This document shows, in pieces, positions 37,101 to 49,839 of a DNA stretch of 64,000 nucleotides (positions are counted from its first letter, which is position 1; the number at the start of each line of letters is the position of its first letter). Below the pieces are notes generated by a model that did no database searches, was not told the DNA's origin, and saw nothing but the letters and a program-made list of their open reading frames with translations. The position numbers were made by a program, and so were the translations under genes. Origin of the DNA: Utricularia gibba (taxonomy: Eukaryota; Streptophyta; Magnoliopsida; Lamiales; Lentibulariaceae); assembly GCA_002189035.1 (NCBI GenBank), contig NEEC01000009.1:2604001-2668000 (forward strand), written 5' to 3'.

Positions 37101-40100
37101 TTTAAAACAGCCAGTGGACTTTGCAGGTGCTTCTTTCTCCTCCTGTCGTGGTTTACTCACCAAGGGTGTTGCCAGTTTATGTATATGATGCTCATGCTGA
37201 TTGTGGGAAAAATGTCAGGTATGCTAATGTGCTTTCTTGTTCATCATATTCTTTGTTGGTTTCAGTGACTTGTCTGTTTTCTAGCGAATAAAATTAATAG
37301 TTCAATGCATCTGAGACCTTTACTCTTCTCTTCAGTGCGGCATTTCTTGTACTCTTCGGCATTGCACTGGCAACTGAAGGATGGGGTGTTGTTGCTAGTT
37401 TGAAGATTCACCCACCTTTTGTGGGTGCTGCTGTTTCAGCGGTTACACTCGTTGTGTCGTTTGGATTTGCCGTGTCACGTTCATGCTTAACACTTGAGGT
37501 TTTCTCACTTGGCAGATTCTTGTTTTTTAATTTGTAGTTTATTTTGTTTCTAATGAGAGCATTCGTCACCTTGGCATATGGATCCACTATTGTAATGATA
37601 ATGTTTTGATGTTTTCTTTTGGTGTTGTTTATCATAGATGGTGGAGGGTGCTGTGCAATTCCTCAGTAAGGAAACTATTATACAAGCAATTGCTAGATCA
37701 GCAACAAAGGTGGATTTTTCATTTGCTTTTCATCCTACTTGTGTGTTTTAGCTACTGAAAAAGTGAATAGAATAATGAACTCGTTTCCATTCTTGCAGAC
37801 AAGAAATGCTTTATCTGGGACGTACTCTGCTCCTCAAAGATCCGCCAGTTCTGCTGCACTGCTGGTTGGGGATCCTACTATTGTGCGAGATAAGGGAGGG
37901 AACTTTGTTCTTTCCAGAGCTGATGTTATGAAGTTAAGAGATCGTTTGAGAAATGAAGAATTCGCAGCTGGATCTCTCTTTTCAAGGTGGCTAAGTTGGA
38001 AGATGTTAAGAAGTGAAATTGCAAGTGATGCAGGTCACAGGAGACTTTGTGCCCATGCTCGGATTCTTGCTTTGGAAGAAGCTATTGATACTGAATGGGT
38101 ATATATGTGGGATAGTTTTGGTGGGTACTTGCTTTTATTGCTCGGTTTGACTGCAAAAGCAGAAAAGGTCCAGGTAAAGTTGAATGGCCATCAATGTGCT
38201 CTATGATAGATTTTGTGGACTCTAATCCATGCTATTTTGTAGGATGAGGTCCGGTTGAGGTTGTTTCTAGATAGCATAGGGTTTTCAGATCTTAGCGCGA
38301 AGAAAATTAAGAAATGGCTACCTGAGGATCGGAGACAATTTGAAATCATACAGGAAAGGTTAGAGCTGTGAAGCTTTAATGTCATGACATTGCCTTCTAC
38401 TGCTTCTGTTATTCTGATACTCCTTTTGTGAGTAGTTATATAAGAGAAAAGGAGATGGAAGAGGAAGCTTTCATGCAGCGACGTGAAGAGGAAGGAAGAG
38501 GTAAAGAAAGAAGGAAAGCACTGCTGGAGAAAGAGGAGCGGAAATGGAAAGAGATAGAGGCGTCTTTCATAGCATCCATTCCTAATGCTGGCAGCAGGGA
38601 GGCCGCAGCTATGGCAGCTGCTGTTCGTGCTGTCGGAAGTGATGCTGTGCTGGATGATTCATTTGCACGTGAGAGAGTATCAAGCATTGCTCGTAGAATA
38701 CGTGCTACTCAATTGTCACAACGAGCACAGCAGGTAAGCTGAAAAAAAAAAATCTAAACAGCCTTAGGAGTGATGACTAGAAAAATTTTGACTCTTTAAG
38801 TACGGGGGTCATCCATTTCTTATCTTTCACTGATAGTGCGACCTTATTTACTGTATTGTAGACTGGGGTGTCTGGTGCGGTGTGTATTATTGATGATGAA
38901 CCAACAACAAGTGGAAGGCACTGTGGCGATATAGATTACAGCCTATGCCATAGTCAAAAAGTCACATTCTCGACCACAGTTATGATCCAGCCTGATTCTG
39001 GTCCAGTATGCCTTTTGGGCACTGAATTCCAAAAAAGTGTGTGTTTGGAAATTCTTGTGGCTGGTTCGGAGCAGGGCATTGAAGCTGGCCAAGTAGGTGT
39101 AAGATTGATCATGAAGGGGGAAAATCATACTGTTGTTGCGAAAGACTGGACTGTAGGTGCATCTAGCATTGCAGATGGAAGGTCAGTGATTTTTTCCCTC
39201 GTACTGTTGACGCTCATATGTTTTCTTGATAATATGGCATCCTAACATTTCTTTAATCATGTGCTTTACAGATGGCACATCATCACCATGACTGTAGATG
39301 CTGATGTAGGGGAGGCAACTTGTTTCATTGACGGTGTTTATGATGGCTATCAGATAGTACTTCCTCTTAACATGGGGAATGGCATATGGGAACAAGGTAC
39401 TGAAATCTGGATTGGTGTCCGGCCTCCAATGGATATGGATGCATTTGGAAGGTCTGATAGTGAAGGCAGTGAGCCTAAGATGCACATAATGGATTCTTTC
39501 CTTTGGGGAAGGTGTCTGAGTGAAGATGAGATATCTAGCCTCACAGAAACCATGGGTGCTTCCCATCAAAATTTAATCGAGCATCCTGATGATAATTGGC
39601 AATGGACTGATTCTCCTCCCAGGGTTGGTTATCGAGTTATCTTTCTCTTGATTTACCATAGGGGCTTTCTGCAATCTATTCATTTCTCATTTGTTACGAA
39701 CGCAGGTTGAAGACTGGGAGAGTGACCCTGCAGAGGTTGATTTATACGACAGAGATGAGATAGATTGGGATGGACAGTTTTCAAGTGGGAGGAAGAGGAG
39801 GTCAGACAGGGAAGCAGTCATTGTGGATGTGGATTCCTTCACTAGAAGATTGAGGAGACCAAGAATGGAGACCCAAGAAGAAATCAATCAACGTATGCGT
39901 TCCGTAGAATTGGCAGTTAAGGAGGCTTTGTTAGCTAGGGGAGAGTCACATTTTACTGATCAAGAGTTTCCTCCTGCGGATCGCTCCTTGTTTGTGGATC
40001 CTGAGAACCCTACACCAAAGCTGCAGGTACTATTTCCCAAAATTTGAGCTTTCCTTCTCTTTTTGGAATTCCATTGCCATTATTTTGTTCTTCAACATTT

Positions 40101-41941
40101 GTTATCTCATTTTCGATATAGGTTGTTTCCCATTGGAATAGACCTGCAGAAATAGTGAAAGAAAAGCATCTGGATTGTGGTCCATGCTTGTTTGCTGGAC
40201 CAGCCAATCCTTCTGATGTTTGTCAGGTATGCCATCTTGCTTATATTACTCCATGCATCTCACTCACTTTGACATGCTAATTTGATAGTTACAAATATGC
40301 TATTAAGCTTCTTCATATGTGAACTTTGGGGACACCATCATCAATGAATTAATGTGAAGCATTGATTTTGTATTATTTCACAGGGCCGGCTTGGTGATTG
40401 TTGGTTTTTGAGTGCTGTTGCTGTGCTGACTGAGGCTTCAAGAATATCTGAAGTCATCATAACACCTGATTACAATGATGAAGGAATATATACAGTTCGT
40501 TTTTGCATTCAGGTAGTGATTAACTTCAAACTTAGTCATCACCCCTTGGAGTTAGTCTGCAATGAGCAGGATTTTAGTGATGATTTTTTTTCTTTCTTGA
40601 GATGAATTATGCTGCATCCATTGTGATCCATGCTTTTGCTGATAATGCATGTTTTTTCATCTACCGGGCAGCTTACTGCTTTCATTTGCTGGATTATGTA
40701 TGAAGCATCATACATTTGCCTTTTTTTCCTGGTTTCAGGGAGAATGGGTTCCAGTTGTTGTTGATGACTGGATCCCATGTGAATCACCCGGGAGACCTGC
40801 ATTTGCAACCAGCAAAAAGGGGAACGAGCTATGGGTGTCTATCTTGGAGAAGGCATATGCTAAGCTTCATGGATCATATGAAGCATTGGAAGGTGGGCTG
40901 GTGCAGGATGCTCTTGTTGATCTAACAGGAGGCGCAGGTGAGGAGATCGACATGAGAAGCACCCAATCCCAAATCGATCTTGCCAGTGGTCGGCTTTGGT
41001 CTCAACTTCTGCGGTTCAAACAAGAAGGGTTTTTACTTGGAGCTGGCAGCCCTTCCGGTTCCGATGCACATGTCTCGTCTTGCGGCATTGTCCAAGGGCA
41101 TGCATACTCAATATTGCAGGTTCGTGAAGTAGATGGCCATAAGCTTGTTCAGATCAGAAATCCATGGGCAAGTGAGGTTGAGTGGAATGGCTCATGGTCC
41201 GATTCGTCGCCCGAATGGACAGACAGGATGAAACACAAGCTCAAGCATGTTCCCATGGTAAGCTCATCTTCTACTCCCTGTCATCACCTTTTCCAAAATC
41301 CGATTCTGATGACTCTGTCTGGAACAGGCGAAGGATGGCATATTCTGGATGTCATGGCAAGATTTCCAAATACACTTCAGATCGATATACATATGTCGCG
41401 TTTATCCGCCCGAAATGCGATACTCCATCCACAGTCAGTGGCATGGTTACAGTGCTGGAGGCTGCCAAGACTACGAAACATGGAATCAGAATCCACAGTT
41501 CAGATTGAGAGCCAATGGCTCGGATGCATCATTGCCTATTCATGTTTTTATCACTCTGACTCAGGTATGGCAAGTACACCATGAAGGTTTCTGTTCCATT
41601 GAACCTCAAAACCAATGCATCTGCTTTGTTTCCAGGGGGTGAGCTTCTCAAGAACAGCTCCAGGCTTCCGAAACTATCAGTCAAGTCATGACTCCTTGAT
41701 GTTCTACATCGGCATGAGGATTCTTAAGACAAGAGGTCGTCGTGCTGGATACAACATTTACATGCATGAATCAGTCGGAGGAACTGATTATGTAAATTCT
41801 CGGGAAATATCATGTGAGATGGTCCTTGACCCTGAACCCAAAGGCTACACAATAGTTCCAACCACGATACATCCTGGTGAAGAGGCCCCTTTTGTGCTGT
41901 CAGTATTCACCAAGTCCTCGGTAACTCTCGAGCCATTGTAG
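31190..41941 (+). CDS. DEK1: Calpain-type cysteine protease DEK1 (phytocalpain; one frame break)
   Basis: Twenty-nine coding exons: 31190-31311, 32004-32253, 32626-32808, 32887-33022, 33150-33280, 33358-33472, 33567-34521, 34636-34746, 35161-35219, 35333-35495, 35830-36103, 36229-36379, 36474-36585, 36665-36830, 36950-37020, 37127-37218, 37336-37498, 37638-37709, 37799-38173, 38243-38358, 38436-38733, 38862-39181, 39272-39623, 39706-40026, 40122-40226, 40384-40512, 40739-41257, 41328-41564 and 41636-41941. Every junction phase fits; with one added base in exon 2 the total is 2134 codons plus stop. The N-terminal half is multi-pass membrane with a large extracellular loop (exon 7). The C-terminal half is a CysPc domain (QGRLGDCWFLSAV, Cys about 1744; VQGHAYS, His about 1902; QIRNPWA, Asn about 1922) and a C2L domain. 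DEK1 is the sole plant calpain, at the plasma membrane, required for epidermal fate and linked to mechanosensing. The break is at C3 32044-32046, between WPAVLQGP and QLGLVCG. Confidence 0.95.
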
Positions 41942-44145
41942 CACCCCTGGAATGAGAATCCATGTATAGCTTGACCACTTATGTACTCGCCTTCCCCTCG
42001 AACGCAAAGAAGCTTCAACATCGTGCTCAGATCCCATAAATGCATCCACTGGTATAACTTTCTTTCTTTCTCTGTATTATTTGTTTATCATTGTCATCAA
42101 GTTGATTCTTTTTCTGATCTCCTCGCTCGTTTTGAACATCAGATCAGCTATGGCACACAGTTGGATTTTTTCCATAGTTCATCTACAACAGCGAATGAGC
42201 ATTGATGCAGAGAGCCGCTGCTGAGGGGGGCCTTTCCTGGGGTGTGCGCAAACTGGGAAATGGGAGAGTTTGTGTATGGTAGGCAGAAGGGAGACTGCAC
42301 TGTAAATGGGGGAGCAGCAGAAGGTGGGTTATTTTTGAAGGGCGTCATTGATAGATCGGTTCAGATCAGATGGGATCAGGTATACTTTTACTTGGAACAG
42401 TTCAGAATAGCAATGTAACATGTTGCAGCGGCATATTTGAAGCTTCTGCTCCAATTTTTGACAAAACCTACTTGTCCCTTGTTCAATTATATAAAGCTAT
42501 CATTTTTCTTCCACTCCACAGCAGTTGGATATCATTTAACCAAGAATCATCTCTATCAACTGAAATGCCATTAGTTTACCATGACTGTTAATTTTATTTG
42601 AATCAACAAAGGAGTTTTCGCACAAGACATGTACTCACAAGTTCATATGTGTAGGAAAAGTAAAAACATCAGGTGGTCAAATGAAAGGGCCACCAGATCT
42701 AAGTACCCTCTCTATATTGTCAGCCTTGGTATAGTCCTTTTCAGTCAAAGGGCCAACCGAAAAAGGTGTGATTTCTACAATCAGGTGAGGTGTTGGCAGC
42801 TCATCGAACATGGCACCCACGTTGTGGCAACATACGCTTTCCCATGAGCGTTTTCCCTTCTTATTTGACACCCCTGAAAGGATAGGAGTAACAGGGTAAC
42901 AATAACAAATACCGAGCTTCAGATAAGGAGACTGGTTGAAGGAAATGATGAACATCTGATTAGGATTACTTTGTGCGAGGTAGCATCTCTAAACTGATCA
43001 TCATCTGATAACAAGGATGCAAGAGCTTTGAGGAGATACTGCCCCTAGGACTTGGATGGCACTCTATAATTGCGTTAGAGGGTGCCTATTGTTTTAGGAT
43101 TCCATTAACTCACTAGTTTCCTTCTGTCAGCTGCCTCTTTTTCTGGATCAATACTGATATCAGGTTAGTTTAACGCTACATGTTTCCACCAACAGTGTGA
43201 TTACACTACACCATACGTGGATTGAACCAAAAAGCAAGTTAACCCTTGGGAGCCCCAGGGACAGTAGAACACAAAGATGTATCCATTTTTTATGTGAAAA
43301 ATTCGCATGAAGTGCAATAAAAGCCAGAAACTCGCACCAATTCTACAGCTACACCATTTGTAGTTTGAGCTCCATGTCACCAAAGTACAGGAGTATCCAC
43401 ATTTAATGGGTTCCCATTTGCATAAAATGTCAAAAGAACGGTATATAGTGCTATATCTACAGATCACAGAAATGAGGCATTCAGAACATCTCCCTAATGC
43501 TCATGGGAAAAAGTTACAGTAAAATGCAGTATGACTTGTAAAAAAACATCAAAACACTGCTGCTGCAGTAAGCAAGAAATAACAAATGCAATCATCTTCT
43601 GTAAGCAGTGCAAGCAACAAACCTGGTTTGCTGATCTAGAGAATCCCAAGTCATCAACTCCAGTTTCCATCTCTACCATCAAACCAAAAGAAGCATCGCT
43701 TAAACAGTAAAGCAAAAACAACCTATTTTTGAGTACCTGAAATAAGTGGACTAAGCGGCCAGCCCATACACTAGGAGCCTTAATCAAAGAGGCAATGGGG
43801 GATCGCCCATCTTGCAGCATTCGTGCAGAAAAGATTGAGCCTTGATTTCCTACCCGGGTAAAATCAGAAATCAGAAAAGTTTTGTGGATTGTTTATTGTT
43901 CCAGTTCGTTGAACCAACGGTGGCTCGATTCTCGTCAAAGAAGGAACGGAGAGAAGATATTCATGGAGGATTAAGGTTTCTTCGTTGTTGATGTCTCAAT
44001 CTTTACCCTCTTTCAAAAAACACATCAGTTATTACAGAGGGAGTACATCACATACACGTCTGGATAAATCCGAAATGAAATAAAAAAGAAGAAAAGAAAG
44101 GCACTCGGATGATGGACTTCAATACAAGGACGAGAAGCAACGACG
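41942..44145. other. DEK1 3'UTR and spacer before the PPR gene
   Basis: About 2.2 kb. The first 500 bases are the probable DEK1 3' end. On the minus strand, 43858-43494 contains an open stretch with GNQGSIFSARMLQDGRSP and SLIKAPSVWAGRLVHLFQ followed by a donor-like GTACTC. It could be part of an unidentified gene or transcript running away from the PPR gene, but I recognise no family. The rest shows no coding signal. Confidence 0.4.
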
Positions 44146-46572
44146 ATGCGCATGAACGTCTCTTCCTCAACGACATCTCATACAAGCTTTTCCGCGGCCC
44201 CAATTCCCGCTCACGACTCCGATCGGGGTGCGCCCTTCCAACCCAGAACCATTCGTTTTCGGTTGAGTTCTCTCTGCCAAAATGGCCAACTCCAACTTGC
44301 CCGCCAACTGTTCGACGCAATTCCTCAGCCAACGACGGTTTTGTGGAACACAATTATCATCGGCTGCATTTGCAACGACTTGCCTTACGAGGCTATATCC
44401 TTGTATTCTCGTATGCTGCACAGTGCTAAGTCCTTCGACAGGCCGAAATGCGATGCTTATACGTATTCTTCGATTCTGAAAGCATGTGCTGAGACGAGAC
44501 AGTTGTTGATAGGTAAAGCTGTGCATTGCCATGTTCTGCGTTCAGAATTGCACCCTAGTAGGATTATATGGAGTTCGCTGCTTAATATGTATTCCACATG
44601 TCTTTCGAGTTCTGAGTGTGATTTGGTGGAGAGGGTGTTTAAGGCCATCCCTAGAAAAAATGTTGTTTCTTGGAACATTATGATATCTTGGTATGCAAAG
44701 AGGGGAAGATTCATGGAGGCTGTTAGCCATATGGTGATGATGATGAGAACGGGTATTAGACCGAGCATCGTCAGTTTTGTGAATGTTATTCCAGCTGTTT
44801 CTAGTTTAAGGACTTTCCTCATTGCTTGTGCACTTTATGGGATGTTGAGAAAGTTTGGTGGAGATTATTCTAACAATTTATTTGTGGTCAGTTCTTCCAT
44901 CACAATGTTTGCCGAACTAAGCTGCCTTGGTTTTGCTAGGAAAGTTTTTGATAATGCCCCAGAGAAGAATGCACATGTTTGGAATGCGATGATCGGTGGC
45001 TATGTTCTGAATAACTGCCCCACCTTGGCACTTAAACTATTCAGTAACGTACTGGAAAAACCATGTGATGGTAATATTGATGAGGTGACTTTTGTTTCAG
45101 CTCTAACTGCTGCTTCAGATTTACAAGATTTTGATGTTGCACAGAAAATGCATGCCTATGTGTTAAAGAGTCCATTTTTTTCTTCAGTGGTTATACTAAA
45201 TGCATTAATGTCACTTTATTCAAAGTGCGACTCTATTGGGGATGCCCAGAAAGTTTTCAGCAGAATGCAAAGAAGAGATGTTGTGTCGTGGAACACTATG
45301 ATCTGTGCTCTTGTGCAGAATGAATTGGAGTATGAAGCTTTGCTGCTAATGTATGAGATGCAAAAACAGGGAATTTCTGTTGATGATGTGACAATTACTG
45401 CCTTACTATCAATAGCATCAAGTCTTCGAAATCATAAAATTGGCCAACAGGCCCATGCTTATCTGATCAGGCACGGATTTCAGTATATGGGGATGGAAAG
45501 TTATCTCATATTTATGTATGCAAAATCTGGTTTTATGAAAGTTGCTGAAGAAATCTTCAAAAGAACAAGCAGCAATGATGTTGCTACATGGAACTCAATG
45601 ATTTCTGGTTGCACCCAAAATTCTCTTACCGAGGAAGCCTTTCTTCTCTTTCAACAGATGCTTCAGGAGAATATCATGCCAAATGCTATAACCTTAGCTT
45701 CACTCTTCCCAGCATGCAGTAAGTTGGGATGGATTGAACTTGGAAGGAAGCTCCATTGTTTCGCTATTCGCAATCTTTTGGACACTAATCTTTATGTAAG
45801 CTCTGCTCTGGTGGATATGTACTCAAAATCAGGCTCCATCTATTATGCTGAAAGAGTTTTCATAAAATCCACCGAAAAAAATGCAGTCACCTACACCAAC
45901 ATGATATCTGGTTATGGTCAGCATGGTCTTGGTGAGAAGGCCTTAATGCTCTTTCACTCAATGAAAGAAACTGGTATCGAGCCTGATGCCATAACCTTTG
46001 TGGCTGCACTCTCTGCTTGCAGTTACAGTGGCCTGATCAATGAGGGCCTCCACCTTTTCCAATCTATGCAAACTGAACATGGGATAACACCATCAATGGA
46101 ACACTATGCATGTGTCATAGATATGCTAGCAAGAGTTGGTAGATTGAGTGAAGCATATGACTTAGCAGTAAAGCTAGACAAAGAAGGTGACATTTTAGAA
46201 ATATGGGGATCACTGCTTGCTGCCTGCAAAGTTCATCACAATTTTGAGCTGGGAAAACTGGTGGCAAGCAAGATTCTTGAGATTGAGGGTTCAAATAGAG
46301 TAACAGGATACCATGTTCTTCTTTCCAATCTACATGCAGAAGAAGGAAACTGGGAGCATGTGAAAGGTGTGAGGAGAGAAATGCTGGACAGAGGGCTTAC
46401 AAAAGAAGTAGGTTGCAGTTGGATTCAAGTTTGTGGGGATGTGTTCTGCTTTGTTTCTAGAGACAGGAAGCATCCCCATTGTGCTGAGATTTATGAAATG
46501 CTGATGCATTTGTCAGCAAATTTGAAGGATGCTGACTACATACCTCCTTCTCTAGCAAGTGAAGGAGCTTAG
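44146..46572 (+). CDS. AEF1: Pentatricopeptide repeat editing factor, PLS class, E subgroup (AEF1/MPR25-like)
   Basis: An intronless gene of 808 codons, as usual for PLS PPR genes. Tandem P, L and S repeats run from about residue 43 (LSSLCQNGQLQLARQLFDAI) to about 680, with typical VLWNTIIIG, VSWNTMI and NVVSWNIMIS repeat starts. An E/E+ region follows (WGSLLAACKVHHNFELGKL...GYHVLLSNLHAEEGNWEHV, then GCSWIQVCGDVFCFVSRDRKHP). There is no DYW deaminase domain, so any editing role would need a partner supplying it. Order and wording match Arabidopsis At3g22150 (AEF1/MPR25, about 820 aa), which edits plastid atpF and mitochondrial nad5 transcripts. The N-terminus (MRMNVSSSTTSHTSFSAAPI) is Ser/Thr-rich without acidic residues, consistent with organelle import. 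Orthology is inferred from remembered similarity. Confidence 0.88.
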   Translation: MRMNVSSSTTSHTSFSAAPIPAHDSDRGAPFQPRTIRFRLSSLCQNGQLQLARQLFDAIPQPTTVLWNTIIIGCICNDLPYEAISLYSRMLHSAKSFDRPKCDAYTYSSILKACAETRQLLIGKAVHCHVLRSELHPSRIIWSSLLNMYSTCLSSSECDLVERVFKAIPRKNVVSWNIMISWYAKRGRFMEAVSHMVMMMRTGIRPSIVSFVNVIPAVSSLRTFLIACALYGMLRKFGGDYSNNLFVVSSSITMFAELSCLGFARKVFDNAPEKNAHVWNAMIGGYVLNNCPTLALKLFSNVLEKPCDGNIDEVTFVSALTAASDLQDFDVAQKMHAYVLKSPFFSSVVILNALMSLYSKCDSIGDAQKVFSRMQRRDVVSWNTMICALVQNELEYEALLLMYEMQKQGISVDDVTITALLSIASSLRNHKIGQQAHAYLIRHGFQYMGMESYLIFMYAKSGFMKVAEEIFKRTSSNDVATWNSMISGCTQNSLTEEAFLLFQQMLQENIMPNAITLASLFPACSKLGWIELGRKLHCFAIRNLLDTNLYVSSALVDMYSKSGSIYYAERVFIKSTEKNAVTYTNMISGYGQHGLGEKALMLFHSMKETGIEPDAITFVAALSACSYSGLINEGLHLFQSMQTEHGITPSMEHYACVIDMLARVGRLSEAYDLAVKLDKEGDILEIWGSLLAACKVHHNFELGKLVASKILEIEGSNRVTGYHVLLSNLHAEEGNWEHVKGVRREMLDRGLTKEVGCSWIQVCGDVFCFVSRDRKHPHCAEIYEMLMHLSANLKDADYIPPSLASEGA

Positions 46573-46982
46573 GGTGTGTGATTCATTGTTCTGTGCAGCA
46601 GAAATCCATTTTGATCTTCCATTTAACAGAAGACTTTCCGAAGGAACCAATCTAGAGATGTGAATTCTAAACATCTAAAAATGAAATTAAAATGATCATC
46701 GTCTAAACGATGACTTTATATTATTAATTCGATATTAAGTAATTTATATCGAATTATGTAATATATAAGTTGATAAATTGGTAATTTATGATTAATTGGT
46801 TCAAAAAAACTAATTAATTGAAAATTCTATATAATAAAGTGATAAACATATTATGTAAATGATTGATTTAAGAAATTAGTGTGATATAAAAGGTTTTAAT
46901 TTATTTGAAAAAAAGGTACCTTTATTTTGTAATGCTATTGGGGGCAACTTCTCCGGCGGTAGTACTTCGGCGCAGCTGCGAC
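46573..46982. other. AT-rich spacer, PPR 3'UTR and SVR1 promoter
   Basis: About 410 bases. The central part (46690-46910) is strongly AT-rich. It must hold the PPR 3' end and the SVR1 promoter. No other feature is visible. Confidence 0.5.
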
Positions 46983-49173
46983 ATGGCGGCGACAGCTACG
47001 CTAGCTCCCGCGTTCGTCAACTTTGGTCTATCAAGAACATACTCCATTTTTCCTCGCCGTCCCTTTTGCAGAGTTATCGCCGTTTCGTTGTCCACCGAAT
47101 TCGCTGTCACATCTTCTTCCATCACTAAATCACACAAACCCTCACCCCCGCCTCTGATTTATCTGTTGCTTCTACCTCTGAACCTGGAGGGCCGTGGGTT
47201 GTAAGAGTGGAAGAGGACAAAGCTGCGTCGCCTCACAATGCTCAGAAGAAAAAGAACGATAGTAAAAGTGTTGGGGCTAAGATAAAATCGGGTGCTCCCA
47301 AATACTCTAAAGCTGCCCGTAGGTTTTACAATGAGAATTTCAGGGACGCTGCACAGCGGTTAGCAAAGGTTTTGGCTTCAGCGGGAGGTATAGATTTGAG
47401 TGCGCGTTATCATGTCTTTATTTAGTTTCATGTCATTTAGCGTTTCCATACATTTATAATCTTCAGTGGCATCAAGAAGAAGTAGTGAAGAATTGATTTT
47501 TCAAGGGAAAGTAACGGTCAATGGCTCAATCTGTAAAACACCGCAGGCAAGTTTTGAGTCATGATGAGTTTCATATGAAGCAGGAAATTTGGAAATCCAT
47601 GCTCTTTGAAGATATAAATTCCTGTGTGAGACCCATTTTTATGTTAAACAGTAAACCATGGCTCTCTTATTTTTCGATCACATGGGCAGACTAAAGTTGA
47701 TCCTGGCCAAGATGTAATATATGTTAATGGATGCCGACTAGCAAAAAAACTTCCTCCAAAGGTCTATCTAGCTCTGAATAAGCCAAAGGGGTTAGTAGCT
47801 CTTTTTTTACTAGTCTTCTGTGGCCTTCTGCTTGTTGGATTGATGGATGTGAGACAAAGGCTTCAATGCTGCAGTTATATATGCTCGGCAGGGGAAGAGG
47901 AGAAATCTGTGATATCTCTACTTGATGATTATATGAAGAGCTGGGTGCGACTGACCCCTTTCATGAATCTTTAGGAAACTGAATACCAGTGTTCAAGTAG
48001 TTTTCTCTAATGATGTTTCTTTGCAGATTAAAAGAAACCCTGGAGTTCCACAACCAAGACTCTTTACGGTTGGCCGCCTTGATGTTGCCACTACTGGGCT
48101 GATCATAGTAACGAATGATGGTAAAGAATGTGAATCGTGCGTGATTGATAAATATATATATATTTTTTTGCGTCACTATTTCCTTATCCATCGGCTTGCA
48201 TCTTGTAATGGTGGCCTGATTCCTGACAGGTGAATTTGCTAACAAGATTTCACACCCTTCATTTAATATATCAAGGGAGTAAGTTAGTTTTCCTGAAACC
48301 ACAATTTCTGCTTAACATAATGTCTCTCCACTAACTTAAATGATGGAAAAAAAATTTTTTTATCCTTATCTTCATATTTTTGGGAGTGCAGATACATTGC
48401 AACGATTAACGATGTGGTCAGCAAACAACACTTGGTTACCATTAGCAAGGGAACTGTTATAGACGGTGTTCATTGTGTCCCTGATATGGTAGAGTTGCTA
48501 CCACGGGAGCCTGGTAGTTCTAAAACCCGGATTCGTGTTGTGGTACTGATTCATGCTTTCAATGCTTCCCTAAACTATTATTACCAGTATGTTTCTTTTA
48601 TTGAGTAAACGAAGCAAGTTAGTTGAAAATGCTGTAAATTAATCCTCCTATTCAAGTATTTCAATATGGAGGGTATGATAAACAATGCATGTTTTGTGAT
48701 ATCCAGGTACATGAGGGAAGAAACCGTGAAGTGCGAGAGCTTGTTAGAAACGCTGGACTTCAGGTAGAATAGAATTTGTTTAGACATGCATTTTTGTCTA
48801 GTGGCTTGAAATCTTACTTCAGATTTGAGTGAACTCTATCCTGTGAACTCTGTTTCTTCCAGATTCATTCACTGAAGCGTATCCGGATAGGTGGATTCAG
48901 GCTTCCCACTGATCTTCCGTAAGTTATCAACATGCATGCTGCTGTTGATTTTTCCACCTTCATCTAACAATGCCTTGAAGAAAGAAAACACTTTCCACTT
49001 CCTCTTATTCTACAAAATTTGCTTGTTGAATTCCTTGATCAACTTGCACAAGCCATTTCGAATGTTCCCAATGGCACAGTGATCTCTTTAATCACATCTG
49101 CATTTCTCTTTTCAGGCTCGGAAAGCACATAGAATTGAGTTCTGCTAATCTGAAGGCCCTCTTTGGGGAATAG
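46983..49173 (+). CDS. SVR1: Plastid RsuA/RluB-type rRNA pseudouridine synthase SVR1 (frame broken by one base)
   Basis: Ten exons: 46983-47387, 47467-47546, 47690-47790, 47875-47944, 48027-48120, 48230-48278, 48392-48542, 48707-48763, 48863-48918 and 49116-49173. They sum to 1121 bases; one extra C in the C5 run 47145-47149 makes 373 codons plus stop. Upstream of that run is a Ser/Arg-rich transit peptide (MAATATLAPAFVNFGLSRTY). Downstream the frame reads PWVVRVEEDKA, an S4-like RNA-binding segment (RRFYNENFRDAAQRLAKVLA, ASRRSSEELIFQGKVTVNGS) and the catalytic motif FTVGRLDVATTGLIIV (Asp about 238). The family's VHEGRNREVRELVRNAGL and RIRIGGFRLP follow. Arabidopsis SVR1 modifies plastid rRNA and its loss suppresses var2 variegation. 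Intron 2 (47547-47689) is GC-AG. Without the added base the first frame stops at 47204. Confidence 0.92.
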
Positions 49174-49839
49174 TGGTTGTTCCACAGCCATGCTCTCTGG
49201 TTTCTCCCATCAAGCTTCGGCGATGCAAATAACGAGCAAAGCCGACCGATAACGGCGAACCGGAGTCGCAAATTATGATTTTATCCCCCATTCCAGCATC
49301 ACAGATTTCTGCATCAAGATGTGCTTGCATTTTTGTGTGAGGAGCAATCTAAGGAAGCTGCATTTCAGCAAAATAAAACCTCATAAATAAATTAAACCAT
49401 AAGAAGAGGCTAAGAGGGAAGGCCCATGATCCAGAAGAGAAAAGAGAGGTGCAAACCGGGTCAAGCCTAAGTTGACCCGAAACCATTTTTATTAGAAATA
49501 TATATATAATCATAACAAAATGGAGATGAAATGACAATCCTAGAGACAATTTTCATTAGAAAAATAATGTTTATTAGAAATAAAGGAAAAAATATTTACT
49601 TACTTACTATATATTGAATATATCTATTAAAAAAAATTTTAAATTTAAATAATTATGTAATATCTTGAATCATATAAATATAATTTTGAACGAGAGAATG
49701 CCCTTAAAAATGACGTCGATAGTTGGGAAGTTAGTAACCGCTGGTAAAACGACGTCGTAAGGAAGCAAGCCCTTGCAGATAACATGCTCTACTGGGCCTT
49801 TACCGCCAGATGCTCATTTTTCAACAAGTGCGCCGAAGA
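49174..49839. other. SVR1 3'UTR and spacer
   Basis: About 670 bases. 49174-49450 is the probable SVR1 3' end. 49490-49690 is AT-rich. The words TGACGTCG and ACGACGTCGT near 49710-49760 are ACGT-core, bZIP-type sites just upstream of the next gene; their use is inference. Confidence 0.4.

Noticed and set aside
43494-43858. Minus-strand open stretch with IKAPSVWAGRLVHLF as a possible gene
   Set aside because: There are donor-like sites but no recognisable family and no second convincing exon. Noted in the spacer entry but not called as a gene.
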